A stretch of DNA of 58,571 bases. Source: Mnemiopsis leidyi (Eukaryota > Ctenophora > Tentaculata > Lobata > Bolinopsidae). How positions within the stretch are numbered: the first letter of the stretch is position 1; each line of letters begins with the position of its first letter. The stretch spans positions 19,941 to 78,511 of the forward strand of contig JH153641.1 of NCBI GenBank assembly GCA_000226015.1. The letters run 5' to 3'. The notes under the pieces are model-generated. The model saw only the letters and a list, made by a program, of their open reading frames with translations, was not told the origin of the DNA and made no database searches. Positions 26,940-38,400 of the stretch are shown piece after piece. Position numbers and translations under genes: made by a program.

Positions 26940-29900
26940 ATGTCAGCATCAAACCCAGAAAACGTCAGTATTTTATCTCTACTAAGAGCATCAGCGATAT
27001 TCGGAGCTATTGAGTTCGTGTACAGTGCGGAAACGGCGTACTCTACACCACTATTGGAGTCAGCTGGGATAGATGAGAAGTTTACTGCGTTAACCTGGTC
27101 CATGAGCCCTGTAATAGGTAAAAACATCGGGCTATGTTTTTTAATTTTAGTAATCTAACGTGCTGTATATACAAGAAGTTGTCGAAATTACTGAAGAGTT
27201 GATGACTTGTGTTGTCAATGTGATGGTAACCACTGTTAGCTTACCAGTGTTGTTATGGTTATAACTTGCGTTGTTATAGTAAGTAGTAACCTCTGTAGAT
27301 ATACCAGTGTTGTTATGGTAACTTACCAGTGTTGTTATGGCAACTAACCAGTGCAGTTGTTAACTTACCAGTGTTGTTATGTATATGGTTAACAACAGAC
27401 AACTGTCGTCATGACCATTACTTTCAGGGTTTATCCTGCAGCCAATAGTTGGTATCCTCAGTGACAGATGTATGTGTAGATGGGGCAGGAGAAAACCGTT
27501 TATCCTCATGCTAAGTCTCATCATCTTCACGGCATCTTTTCTCCTTCCGCTCAGTAGGGACATAGGTCAGTAGAATGTATTCATATAAAACCATATATTA
27601 GCAGTCATACATTTTGTTAGAACGTTTTAGACGGATATCGAATCTCGTCAAGGTGACTATGGGTCGATCCTAGAAGTTGATCATAAATTTTTCATTAAAA
27701 AGTCGCCCACACCAATTGACTCATTGACTATCATGATAAAGTTGTTCAATAAAGTGCTTCAAGGGTACTTCGAGCGAATCCCGATGCCGTTAGGGAGCTC
27801 CGGCGGCATCGGAATTCGCTCGAAGTACCGCTTCAAGCTCATTAATCCTAGATAATTATTGCGGTAAACCCTAGAAATAATAAATTCTTACCCCACCAGG
27901 CAGTAATCTTGGGAAGGTCTTGAAGCTGAACCCAATTCCAATAACCGGAGTAGTCACCGTAATCAGTGTCATCATGCTGGATTTCTGTAACGACTCCATC
28001 CACACCCCCCTCCGAGCTTTCCTGGCTGACGCGTACCCCCGAACAAAGGAGGTCCAGGAGCTGAGTAATACCCTCTACTCGATTGTAGGGGGATTTGGGG
28101 GCATGTTGGGGTACATCCTTTGTTCTATAGACACCTCCTTTGTAGAGGAACCTATCGCAAGACTCACAGGTACTGTCCTTTGTTTCGTTAGTAGACTTTC
28201 ATTTACTCTTGTTAGCAGAGAAATTTTCATTTCATCTTCAATACAGAACTTTTGAATCTTATGTACGAACGTTATGATGATCCTAACAATTTTCTTAAAA
28301 TTCCCTAGAAAAATACTGCTGGACAGTTACACTTTCATTGTGTCGTTCGCGGAGGCTATGAAACGAGCTAAAAATACTGCTCTTTGATAAAAAATTTAAA
28401 AGACCGATAAGGACCTATATAAGCGCTAGCCGCCATGATACCTATCCTCCAGGTTCGAAAGAGTACAACCAAGAGAAAGCAGTGTTTGGAGTGTGTATCG
28501 TAGTCCTCATCCTGGGATCAGTGACCACCCTCACCTCCCGTAAAGAGAGGAACCCTAACTTGGAGGGCAGCGAGCAGGAACCTCTTCTTCATAAACACCG
28601 GGAGATTCTCAAGACTAGTGACGATAACGAGCCGGAAATGATCATGAGTGATTCTCACGGTACGTATCTTCAATTGCCAACTCACGGTTCGTACCTGGAA
28701 TGAAATGTTCCATCTATGTTCAACTTCAGTTTATATTGTTCACGATCTTCTTGATCTATACTAGTTCAATTTCGTTCGATTTTCCGAAAATCGAAAATTC
28801 AAATATTTCCACAACGTTCTCATTACGAATTGAAACCCAGCAAATTATTTGACCCCCTCCTCAGAAGAAGAAGGTCGTATAGGGCTGAAGACTCTCGTCC
28901 TGAGTGTGGTGAAGATTCCAGGGAAAATAGCAGTGCTGATGATAATGCAGCTCCTCACCAGTTCTATCATGTTCTGTTACTTTCTCTACTTCACCACCTT
29001 TGTAGCTAAAGTTGTGTACAATGCTAATCCGGGGGACAAACACTTTACTGATGGTGAGTTATGTCGAATAGCGTAGGTTTTGAGGCAATTATTACTTGCG
29101 ACCTTCTTGCAAAATTGAAAAAAACCTCCATTTTCCTTTTTGTGTCTGTGTTCACAAGAATTTGCGCGGTTGAATCGAGATTACGAAAGAATGGACTTAA
29201 ACATTATTTCTCACACTTTGTAAGCATACTGCATCAAACGTTTACGTAAAATTAAAATTCCCATGGACTGTGATGTCATTTTTGTAAATAAAAGCGACCG
29301 CAAGTTCAAAAAGAAACAATTTTCCTTTGTATAGAGCGTTTTCTTTTAACTGCAGTGCCAGTAGTTTAGAAATTTTAAAAGAATAAAATTTTGTTACAAT
29401 GAATCAAATTTTTCTAAGATCATATGTTAAAACTGAAACTTTGAGCGTCTTAAAATTACATATTTACTCAGGTTAGATACATGTGGTATGCAAAGCATCA
29501 TAGATCTATAAAATTATTCAATAGACCGTTAAAAATCGTTCACTCGACGAAACTCGTTATTCGATGAAATGAAATGACTCCTTAATCTCCTTTAATAGCT
29601 CTTAAAATTTCTTATTCCACTTCCAGGTTTAAAATGATTTTTGAGGGGTAAACTTGAAAAAATTTGATTCAACTCAAAGTACAAGCATGTTTTAGATATC
29701 AGTGTTAACTGCTTATGAAAAATTGTAAATGCATCTCTAAAAGTGAAAGCAATAATGACCAATTTAAATTCAGCCACTTTTACAGTAATCGCATTTTCAG
29801 ATAGCCAGTTGTAATGGCAATCTGAAACTGTATAGGAACTCATGAATGAGCGCCGCTCATATTTAAGTCGTTCATGAAATCTATTATCATGTAGGTCAAA

Positions 29901-31482
29901 AATGTGGGAGGATTGGCTTTGAGGAATCGCGCTGAACATTTTTTCAGAGCTAGAGTGTGGGAGGAAACAAAAGTTAAAACGCCAAAGAATTTTTATGGAC
30001 CGAATTGTAAATTTCAATCGGCGTCATGACTCTAGAACATATGTAAACATCCGATTCGAATCAACAAAACTGATATTGATCCCCATCAGGAGTAAGATGG
30101 GGGTGTCTGGGTATGACTCTGATGTCCCTGACATGCATCACTTTCAGTTTTCTTCTACCCTCTTTTATCAAGAGGTGAGGTTTGTCGGTACTTATACTTC
30201 CTATACCACCGAACTTTACATTTGATAATCAATTCTGATCTGAAGATTAAAGTCATCAGCCGATGGGTAATGAAAATCATAGCATTTTGCAATTCTGCAC
30301 TGCCAGCTATACCAACTTTAATACTTTATGTTTATTCATTGATCTTCCCTCAACCCACAGGACGTCGATAAAAGCGATCTACTTCATCAGCCACGTAGCT
30401 GCAGCAGTAGGGTTCGGTCTGATGCCCTGGTTCGCCAACAAAACAACAGTTATCTTGTTCAGCGTGTTCCCGGGGGTCCTCAACTCTGTCTACCTGGTCC
30501 TTCCCTTCATCCTTCTCTCTCAGATACACCAGATACCTGCCATCAAGGCAGAGAGAGGGTTCGCTACTGATGTAGCTTTGTTAATCTGCTCAACCTTCGC
30601 AGCTCAGGTGCTGTTTACCTTGATATATCATGCTAGTAATAGTATCATACTTACAGAATTCATTTGTGGAGTAAATGACTAAATGATTATTAGAAGAAAA
30701 CGCAAACTAATTGCGTGGGTTAGTGATTCTCCCTAATCACGTTTTGCTCAAAAGAAAAGGGGTTCCCGTCGTCCTGCTCCAGAACATCGTGCTCCACAGC
30801 AGTTTTTCCGACACATTTTTTCCGACAAAATACTCTGGGGCACGATTTTCTGGGGCAGGACGTCGGACACCAGAAAGGGAACTAACAAAACGTTTGCACG
30901 TGCAGGTGTTACTGAACATGTACCTGGGGACGGTGATAGAGTTGACGGGTATTAACGTGGTGATGTACACAGCTAGTGTAGTGGCTTGTGTTGGAGCCTT
31001 TGTCAGTCTCTCCCTACCTGTACTTCAACCTACCAACATGATCTACAAAACTGTCTCTACCATCTCCATAGGTGAGTCAACTTTTAGAACTTGTTTCGAG
31101 CTTCTAGCCTGCTTTTAGCAACATATGCATTACACTGTATTGCAGTGTAGATGTTACTCAAAAATTACCTCGTGATAATCATTACGACAGACTGTCCTCC
31201 TAACCAGTTATCTGATATCTCACTATCGATTCTACCACTAATAAACCCTTCTAACCTCATTGTTACCACTAAACCCGATCACCCCACATTCAATGAGAGC
31301 CCTCTTGACCCTAACCCCCCTCAGTTGGATCGCTGAAAAACGGTCGAGCTAACCTGCTAACGTATTCCACCACATTCAACGAGGACTGGGACGATGCGGA
31401 GGACATGGTGTCAGAGCCAGTCAGATCAGAACCGGCCAGAAGTCCTTCTAAAGTCCACTTTTCCACCAGATCTCTGCTTTAA
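26940..31482 (+). CDS. SLC45-family proton/sugar transporter, nine exons
   Basis: Exons: 26940-27117, 27428-27565, 27900-28169, 28453-28659, 28865-29053, 30090-30174, 30361-30607, 30906-31071, 31325-31482; every phase agrees, giving 545 aa. It has the 12-helix major-facilitator layout of SLC45 and plant sucrose carriers. N-terminal ASAIFGAIEFVYSAETAY matches helix 1. The loop signature CRWGRRKPFILM follows helix 2, and MLDFCNDSIHTPLRAFLAD covers helices 4-5. A hydrophilic central loop (SRKERNPNLEGSEQEPLLHK) contains an EQEPLL dileucine-type sorting motif, suggesting endolysosomal or basolateral targeting. Members cotransport sucrose or other sugars with protons; the member (A1-A4) is not resolvable. 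The reading frame stays open 36 bp upstream of the chosen ATG back to an acceptor-like CAG at 26901-26903, so an upstream exon is possible. The last acceptor was chosen because it gives a long coding tail. Confidence 0.85.
27303..27386. repeat. 22-bp tandem repeat in SLC45 intron 1
   Basis: ACCAGTGTTGTTATGG units begin at 27303, 27325, 27347 (diverged) and 27367. Related GTTGTTATGG fragments extend upstream to about 27205. Confidence 0.8.
27756..27837. mobile_element. 66-bp hairpin element with 8-bp target duplication
   Basis: GCTTCAAG at 27756-27763 repeats exactly at 27830-27837. Between them 27764-27829 starts GGTACTTCGAGCGAAT and ends ATTCGCTCGAAGTACC, forming near-perfect inverted repeats of about 26 bp. 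That is the structure of a very short non-autonomous DNA transposon. An 8-bp duplication fits hAT-, P- or Merlin-type transposases. It lies in SLC45 intron 2. Confidence 0.75.
28321..28369 (+). mobile_element. 49-bp dispersed element, copy 2, with 12-bp flanking repeats (SLC45 intron)
   Basis: It has the same 49-bp length as 7340-7388 and about 86% identity. The copy is flanked by AAAAATACTGCT at 28309-28320 and again at 28370-28381, which looks like a 12-bp target-site duplication and so marks the insertion ends. Confidence 0.7.
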
Positions 31483-32475
31483 ATTTGTCTTCTGCACCTA
31501 CCAAAACTTTCACTATTTAAACCCATATTTTATTTCACCCGTTTTACTTTTAGCTATTTTTTCAGATTTTCCGATAACTGATAACTGCTTAAAATCCCGG
31601 GAGTTAACATTTGATATCGAATTGAAAGAAAACAAATCGATCAAATCGATGACGAAAATGTCAATCTGATTTGGTTGCTCATGTTAGTGTTGTGTTACAA
31701 AATGTTTTCTCCGAAGTCTAAGTTAAAGAAGGAACAATCGAAGTGTCTTAATAATTTTGCAAAAGTCTGCCTCTTTCTGATTTAAATATTAGTTTCATTT
31801 ATTTGATAATTAAGACAACCGATAATTTTGAGGAAATGCGGTAAATCTCCACTCAAATCACAAAAGTGTTGTTCTACAATTCAGTTCGTAGCAAACTTAT
31901 AAAAAATTGTGATATTGTAAAAACTTGAAGCACGGAGTCATCGATAATTTTATCTGACAAGACACTCATGCTGCATTGTACAACTTTTACCTCTTGAGGG
32001 TATTTTATGAAAATTTATTTACATCTTTAAACACGATCTTCTGTAAAAGAGTTTATTAAAGCTAATTGTCGCGTAATTATTGCAAATTCGATAGTCTTTA
32101 AAATATCGTATTTATAAACCTTTCAATGGACACCAAACTCTTTCCCATAAGAATTTCGTTCCTATTCCTAACTCCTAAAGCTATATAATACTGACACATC
32201 TGATATTTCCAATTTTATAGTACAGATTGGCTCAGAACTTGGTCTTACCAGAGCCATTTGCTCCTCGTCAAATCAGATCTCAATTAATTTAAATCAAAAG
32301 TTTGTTCAACTTTATAATCAATTCAAAACAGCTGAATTCTATTTTCTGTCCGTAAAGTTATTTATCAGGGCACGTGAAATGTCTTGGCTCGGACAACACA
32401 GAGAGGGAATACAAAAAGTTCTTTGATCCATCATACGGACCTCCAAACTAGAAATCCAACAGCTCCCTCAAAGTC
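31483..32475. other. Convergent 3' region, SLC45 and CH-LIM genes
   Basis: AT-rich DNA lies between the SLC45 stop (+) and the CH-LIM stop (-). It should contain both 3' UTRs. No repeat or gene was recognised. Confidence 0.4.
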
Positions 32476-35400
32476 TCAAACCCCCATATCTTGTCGTAAC
32501 AACGGCTTGCAGTACGAGAACTCCACATTTCCAGATAAAGAGAGTAACCCAGTACCCTCGACCACCCTCCCGATATTCTCCTCATCAGACAAATTCTGCT
32601 CCAGCTCCATCAGCTGACCCTCAATCTCAAGATCCAACTCGGAGTCAATCAGTTCAGACACTTCCCTGACAGTGGCCTCACTGTCGTTCCTGGAGTTAGC
32701 TTCCTGGACAGACTCGTCCAGGCGAGGTGAGGTCCAGGTATCAGCGGGCGGATCAGGGTTGATCATCTCCAGAGAGTACCCCGCACCATGGTTGAGGGTC
32801 TCTGCTGGGTAAGGTGGTGTAGGAGACAGCTCCCTCAGCAGGTCATGGTCTACTTCCTGGAAGTTCCTCCCAGGGGACGGAGACTTGTGGAACCNNNNNN
32901 NNNNNNNNNNNNNNNNNNNNNNNNNNNNNNNNNNNNNNNNNNNNNNNNNNNNNNNNNNNNNNNNNNNNNNNNNNNNNNNNNNNNNNNNNNNNNNNNNNNN
33001 NNNNNNNNNNNNNNNNNNNNNNNNNNNNNNNNNNNNNNNNNNNNNNNNNNNNNNNNNNNNNNNNNNNNNNNGAATACCCCGTCACCATGGTTGAGGGTCT
33101 CTGCTGGGTAGGGTGGTGTAAGAGACAGCTCCCTCAGCAGGTCCCGGTCAATTCCTGGAAGTTCCTTCCAGGGGACGGAGACTTGTGGAACCTTCTTTCG
33201 TATCTCCGCTGTGCCTCGGTCATCTGGCGGCCATTACGGGGTGGTTCTACCAACACAGGTGTATCTTCCTTCAGACTTGCTGGAGATTTTCTCGGGGAAG
33301 AAGAGTTTGATTCTTGATAGGAGGACCTAGATTTCCGAGAGTTCCCCGCTAGTGCCATAATCAGTGGATCATCGCTGTCGACCTTTGGGTTTGGTTTTCT
33401 GTTCGAAATCTTATCAACTCTTGAGGAAGATCTGGTCTCGTTAACGTCATCAAACAAGATCTCAAAAGTCGGGGATACTTTCCGTGGGGGCTCCTTGGCC
33501 GACTGACTCCGAGAGTATGGTAGAGTCCTGGACTTGTGCCCATTACTGACAACCATATCGTTAGGGCTGAGGTTCTTCCCGGAGAAGTAGCCTCCATCAC
33601 TTGAGGGGGTTTGAGGTTCGGGAGAAAGCCTGGTTGTGTGGTCCCGGTAAACCTGCACCGTGTGGTCCGACCTGTCTTTAAACTGCTTCGGTTTCGTGGA
33701 TCGCTGAGTGTATTTGGAGAAGATGGAGTCTTTAGAACGAGATTGTTTGATGTTTGAGATTTGATGGTCAGGTATTTGTTTTTTAGCCCTGCCTACAGGG
33801 GCGGACTGTTGTCTGTCGAATCTAGACCGGTTATCACCTGAGCCATTCCTCGGGGCAACAGTATTAGAGTCCAGATCAACCTGTTGTTCGCATCTTAGTT
33901 GATCGAAAAGGTTCGGTCGTTCAAACTCCATTTTTGGAGCCGGACTTATCGGATTAGAGCAAGAAGAAGCAGTGCTTCCGGTGCTTCCTTTCGAAGAAGA
34001 TCTCTTTAAAGATAAGAACCGTTTAGTAGGTCTGGCAGGAGCGGATATCATCATAGTGTCGGAGGAATCAGACTCAGTACTTTTCATCCTGTTTCTCGTC
34101 CTTGTTGGTTTAGCGTGCTTCTCTCCGCTCGGGAACCCTCGGTTCAACTTTCTCTTCTCAAAGTCCACCGAGGGTCTCCTCCTCCCAGACTCTCTATCGG
34201 AGCTGGATCTGGCGAACTGCCGACAAGGTCTAGCGATCTCCTCCTCGTCAGACGAAAAGAGGAGATCAAGGAAACTCCCGGTATCACTGCAGCTAGATCC
34301 CCGGAATTCTGGTCGTTTTGTGTTGGTCCGCTTCCTACTCTTGTCAACTGATACCGAACTATCGTGTTCCCCTGCTGATGATAGAGACCGGGTTCTTTGC
34401 TCTACTACCACCTGGTTTCGTCTCCTGGGTTGGAGAGTACCGTACTTTCTTTCTCCGTCTACTTTATTGATACCTTCTATCTTCGTGATACAGTCCATCA
34501 CGTTTTGTAGATTGTGGTTGCGCTCCCGCTCCTCCTTTCTCAGTCTCAGTGCTTCTCGTCTTCGTTCACTTCGCTTCTCAAACTCAACCTGAAAAATTGG
34601 CATCATTCTTCCAATTCCATTCAGCTGAGTTAAAAGGTGAATAGAAATTTTTGGCCATGTCGAATTTTGTTACATTTTATCATGAATTCGTTTTTCTCAC
34701 GCCCTACAGATTAAAATTCACGAGAATCATGTTCGCACAGGCGTGACTGATAGGTTTGTAACCCAAGAATAATTGGTTTGCGGAGAAAATTCGATAGAAT
34801 TTACGAATGGAATTTCGAAAATTTGAGAACCGGCATTTCTTAAGATTGCTCCACTGATAAAAACAAAAATTCTCGAACCTTGCTCAACCTTCTGAGTTCC
34901 TGGACCTCGTGAGCTTTGCCCCTGACCATGGCTCGCTGTACGATAAGGGGCGGCGAGGTTGCTCTGGTCTTGAAACAGTGTAGGGAGTGGAAGAACATCT
35001 TGTCTATCTCTATCGAGGTAGATTTGTGGATGATGGGTTGGGCGCATCCCTGACAGATCCTGTTCTTGGAGGTGTCCCAATCCTGAGGGAGGAAGGTTGT
35101 GAGTTCAATTACCTCTATTCAACTATACCTTTACTAATAGAATTGGAATATTGCCAATAACGACTACCGTCAAAATCACACAATTCTTTGGAAAATAGCA
35201 GACAATAATTTTATAAGAATTTTGCCTGACCTGGGTTAGATTTTAGAAAAGTCTAGAACCGAAAATAGATTACAGGCTACCCATTGTCCGTTTGAATCCT
35301 AATTAAACCTGGCCCTTCCCAATAAAAGGGCTCATGATTAGGACGGGAGCTAAGTTTCCCTCCAGAATATAGAGATAAAGATGCGACACTAAAAAGGGAG

Positions 35401-38400
35401 AAGGATTATTACCCGACAGAGCTTGGAGCAGACAGGTCCGGGAAAGTGCTCCAGATCCAAGCAGAGCATACCGCAAATCCGGCAGGCTTTGGGACATTGC
35501 CGGCGGTGCACCATTCCTTTGTCGGACGGAGCGAGGACGCATCCGCACTTATTGCAGTACTGGACTGCCTTACTGGACAGATAGTAGCATTCCAGGGAAC
35601 AATAGGGCTTGTCTTCCTCCTGAGTGTTAGGGTGATGGATTTAGGTGTTCAGGATCTAGAAGCTTGGGATTTCTATTTTTGTTTGTTTTTAACTTGTTTA
35701 CAAACGTCATAAAGCGTGTAAGTTAACCAGTTTAACGTGATGAAACTTGTTTACCGTGATTGCTATTTTAAGAGCCCTACGTCTAGATACAAAGTCTCAT
35801 CATAGGATCGTTTAGAAATTAAATAAAATGTTCGGAATGGAATATGTTTCTCAAATTTTTTTTACTTTAAAAAGTAAAAACGTTAAACTGTTGGAATTTT
35901 AACCCTTGTGATTAAGAGATAAAAACAGCAACATATTTGCCCGACAAGACTTCTCACTACCTTACCCCGGATCACACTCATACAAACCTTGACAAGGAGA
36001 GGAAGACAAGGGAGACCACACTTGGTGCACGCCGGACCACACTCAGACATACCTTGACAAGGAGAGAAAGACAAGGGAGACCACACTTGGTGCACGCCGG
36101 ACCACACTCAGACATACCTTGACAAGGAGAGAAAGACAAGGGAGACCACACTCATACATACCTTGACAAGGAGAGAAAGACAAGGGAGACCACACTTGGT
36201 GCACGCCGGACCACACTCCAAGTGGTAGGGCCGGTTCTGATAGTAGGACACGCCGTACATGTCTCGGTAGATAACACTGTTACAGTCAGCACAGAACCTG
36301 GGGGGCGTTATCTGTCACTATCGATGTAGAGAAGAGTGGTGGTGACGTCACGTTACTAGGACTGATAACGTCACGTTAATATGACTAATATCGTCACGTT
36401 TCTTTGGCAGGTTACGTCACGTTTCTATGGCAGGTTACGTCACGTTGCTATGGCTGGTTACGTCACTTTACTATACCAAGAAAACCAAACAAACCTGAAG
36501 TGTCCCTCCTCATCCGGGTCGCTGTAACCAAACAACCGATCCTGGTCCCCTAGAGGTCCCCTAAAGATAAATGGGGTCAGCGCTAGAGGCTGTCCCCTGT
36601 TTCTGCCTCCCTGTTTGTTGAGATATAGAGCTGGGATGTTTACTACTTCAGTCTCCTCTGGGTAGAGAGCACGGACTACACCCTCTCTTGTCACTACGTG
36701 AGAGTCTCCTGAAGTTGGTACGTGAGAGGGCCAGGGAACTAGAGAGAATTTGGGAGGTGCAGACTGCAGATCGTTTGATGAAAATATTATTTTGGGAAGA
36801 TTTTATGAGAATATTCTACGGGACTAGGTACTGACTTCAGATTCTATAGAAATATTCTGTTCATTTGAACAGTAATTCATTGTTAAACGTTGAGTTACCC
36901 TGACAAGGGATAAATTATCAGACGACATTATAACTTTAAACATCTTAATTCTGGTTTGCACAGAGCGCCCAGAGGAATTACTTCATCACGTTGGATCCTA
37001 CATACCGTTGAGTTCGACTTGCTGCCAGACAGCCCCCTCCGGAATAACAACGTGTACTCGAGCTTTACTGACGTTCTTCATGGTAAACTTGACGTGCTCC
37101 GGTTTCTGGTGCGCGGTCAGCTTTATCCGGCCCCTCAGCACGTGGGCAAACAGCTGCCTGCTTTCTGGGGGACATACTGCTAAATGTTAGGAGATAAAGT
37201 GAAAAAGTTTCTGGGGACATTCTGCTAGATGTTAGGAGATAGAGTGACAAACTGGACACGCCAGATCTTAGAAGATAGAGTGAGAAACTGGAAACGCCGG
37301 ATAGGGTAGAACCATGATGCTTAGCTTCAAATGTTTTAAATGCTTTGAATGTTCGAGGTTAGGCTACTATAAGAGCGGCAATCTTCTATTTGGAGTATTC
37401 TGCAGGTTTGGGAACGAGCCAAATGAATTTTTTTGCAATATCAAATTTAGGGAGGATAACAATTTGTGGTCTTGTAGTTTTCATATAGGTTCAAAAATGG
37501 TCGGAAGTGATTTAATGATGTGGGTTTTACACCTACCAGCAATATTGATTGTCTGAAGTCCAAGGAGAAAAGGGGAGTAGATCCCAACACTTTTGGTTCT
37601 GAGACTCCGAGTGTAAGAACAAGTCACCAAGAGGTTCAAATATCCTGAGAAATACAGTGATGTCATCTTATTAGGCTTAAATCAATCAAGTTTCGTTATC
37701 AAGACCACATCCTAAGAACGCACACACACAGAAACAATCATAATCAATCACTTAAGTTTAACCCAGACTATATTTCCTGTGTGGATATCAAATTTGTCAG
37801 TTTGACAAACAACTTTGCCAGTATTTGTCAGGACCTCTACCTCAACCCACCTAGCCCGAGTTTACTGAGGTCTTTATGAGGCACCTCGCACCCAGCTAGC
37901 GTATAATTCTTGATAGCCTGCTTCAAGAAGCATTCTCGAGCTGCCAAATCTGTCACCTGGAATAGAGGGTGGGGTTTAAGTGACCAGGTCCATGTTTGTC
38001 GCTGTAAATTTGGAGAGGTATCATTACTTTTTCGGCAAATACCAGCGTATCATGATATACGATATTCTAACCCTGGTAAATCTATTAAAGATGAATTACT
38101 CCCCAAAAACGACGGGGATGTCCAGGATGCAGCAGTGCAGGCCTGACTGATTGAGAAATAAAGCACTCTAAATTTGTAGAATTTGTACGACGCGTGCCTC
38201 TCCCGCCCTCATTTATATTCAAATCAGGAAAAAATAGCTAATAATTGATCTGGACTAGATGTTGTAGGACACCGTCAGACTGTAGGGACGTAGGGACATG
38301 GTGGTGCAGGACCCACAGCAGTAACAAACCTCGTATTTCATTGAGATGGAAACGTAGACACACGCTTTACGATTCGAGTCGTGAGACAGGACTATCCTTG

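Noticed and set aside
31192-31336. Alternative SLC45 last exon after an acceptor-like ACGACAG
   Set aside because: It is in phase and open to a stop, but the acceptor at 31321-31324 gives a longer, acidic coding-like tail. It might still be a minor isoform.
33972-34592. 206-aa Ser/Leu-rich frame on the plus strand
   Set aside because: It is the shadow of the Arg/Ser-rich tail of the CH-LIM gene, which is supported by spliced phases.
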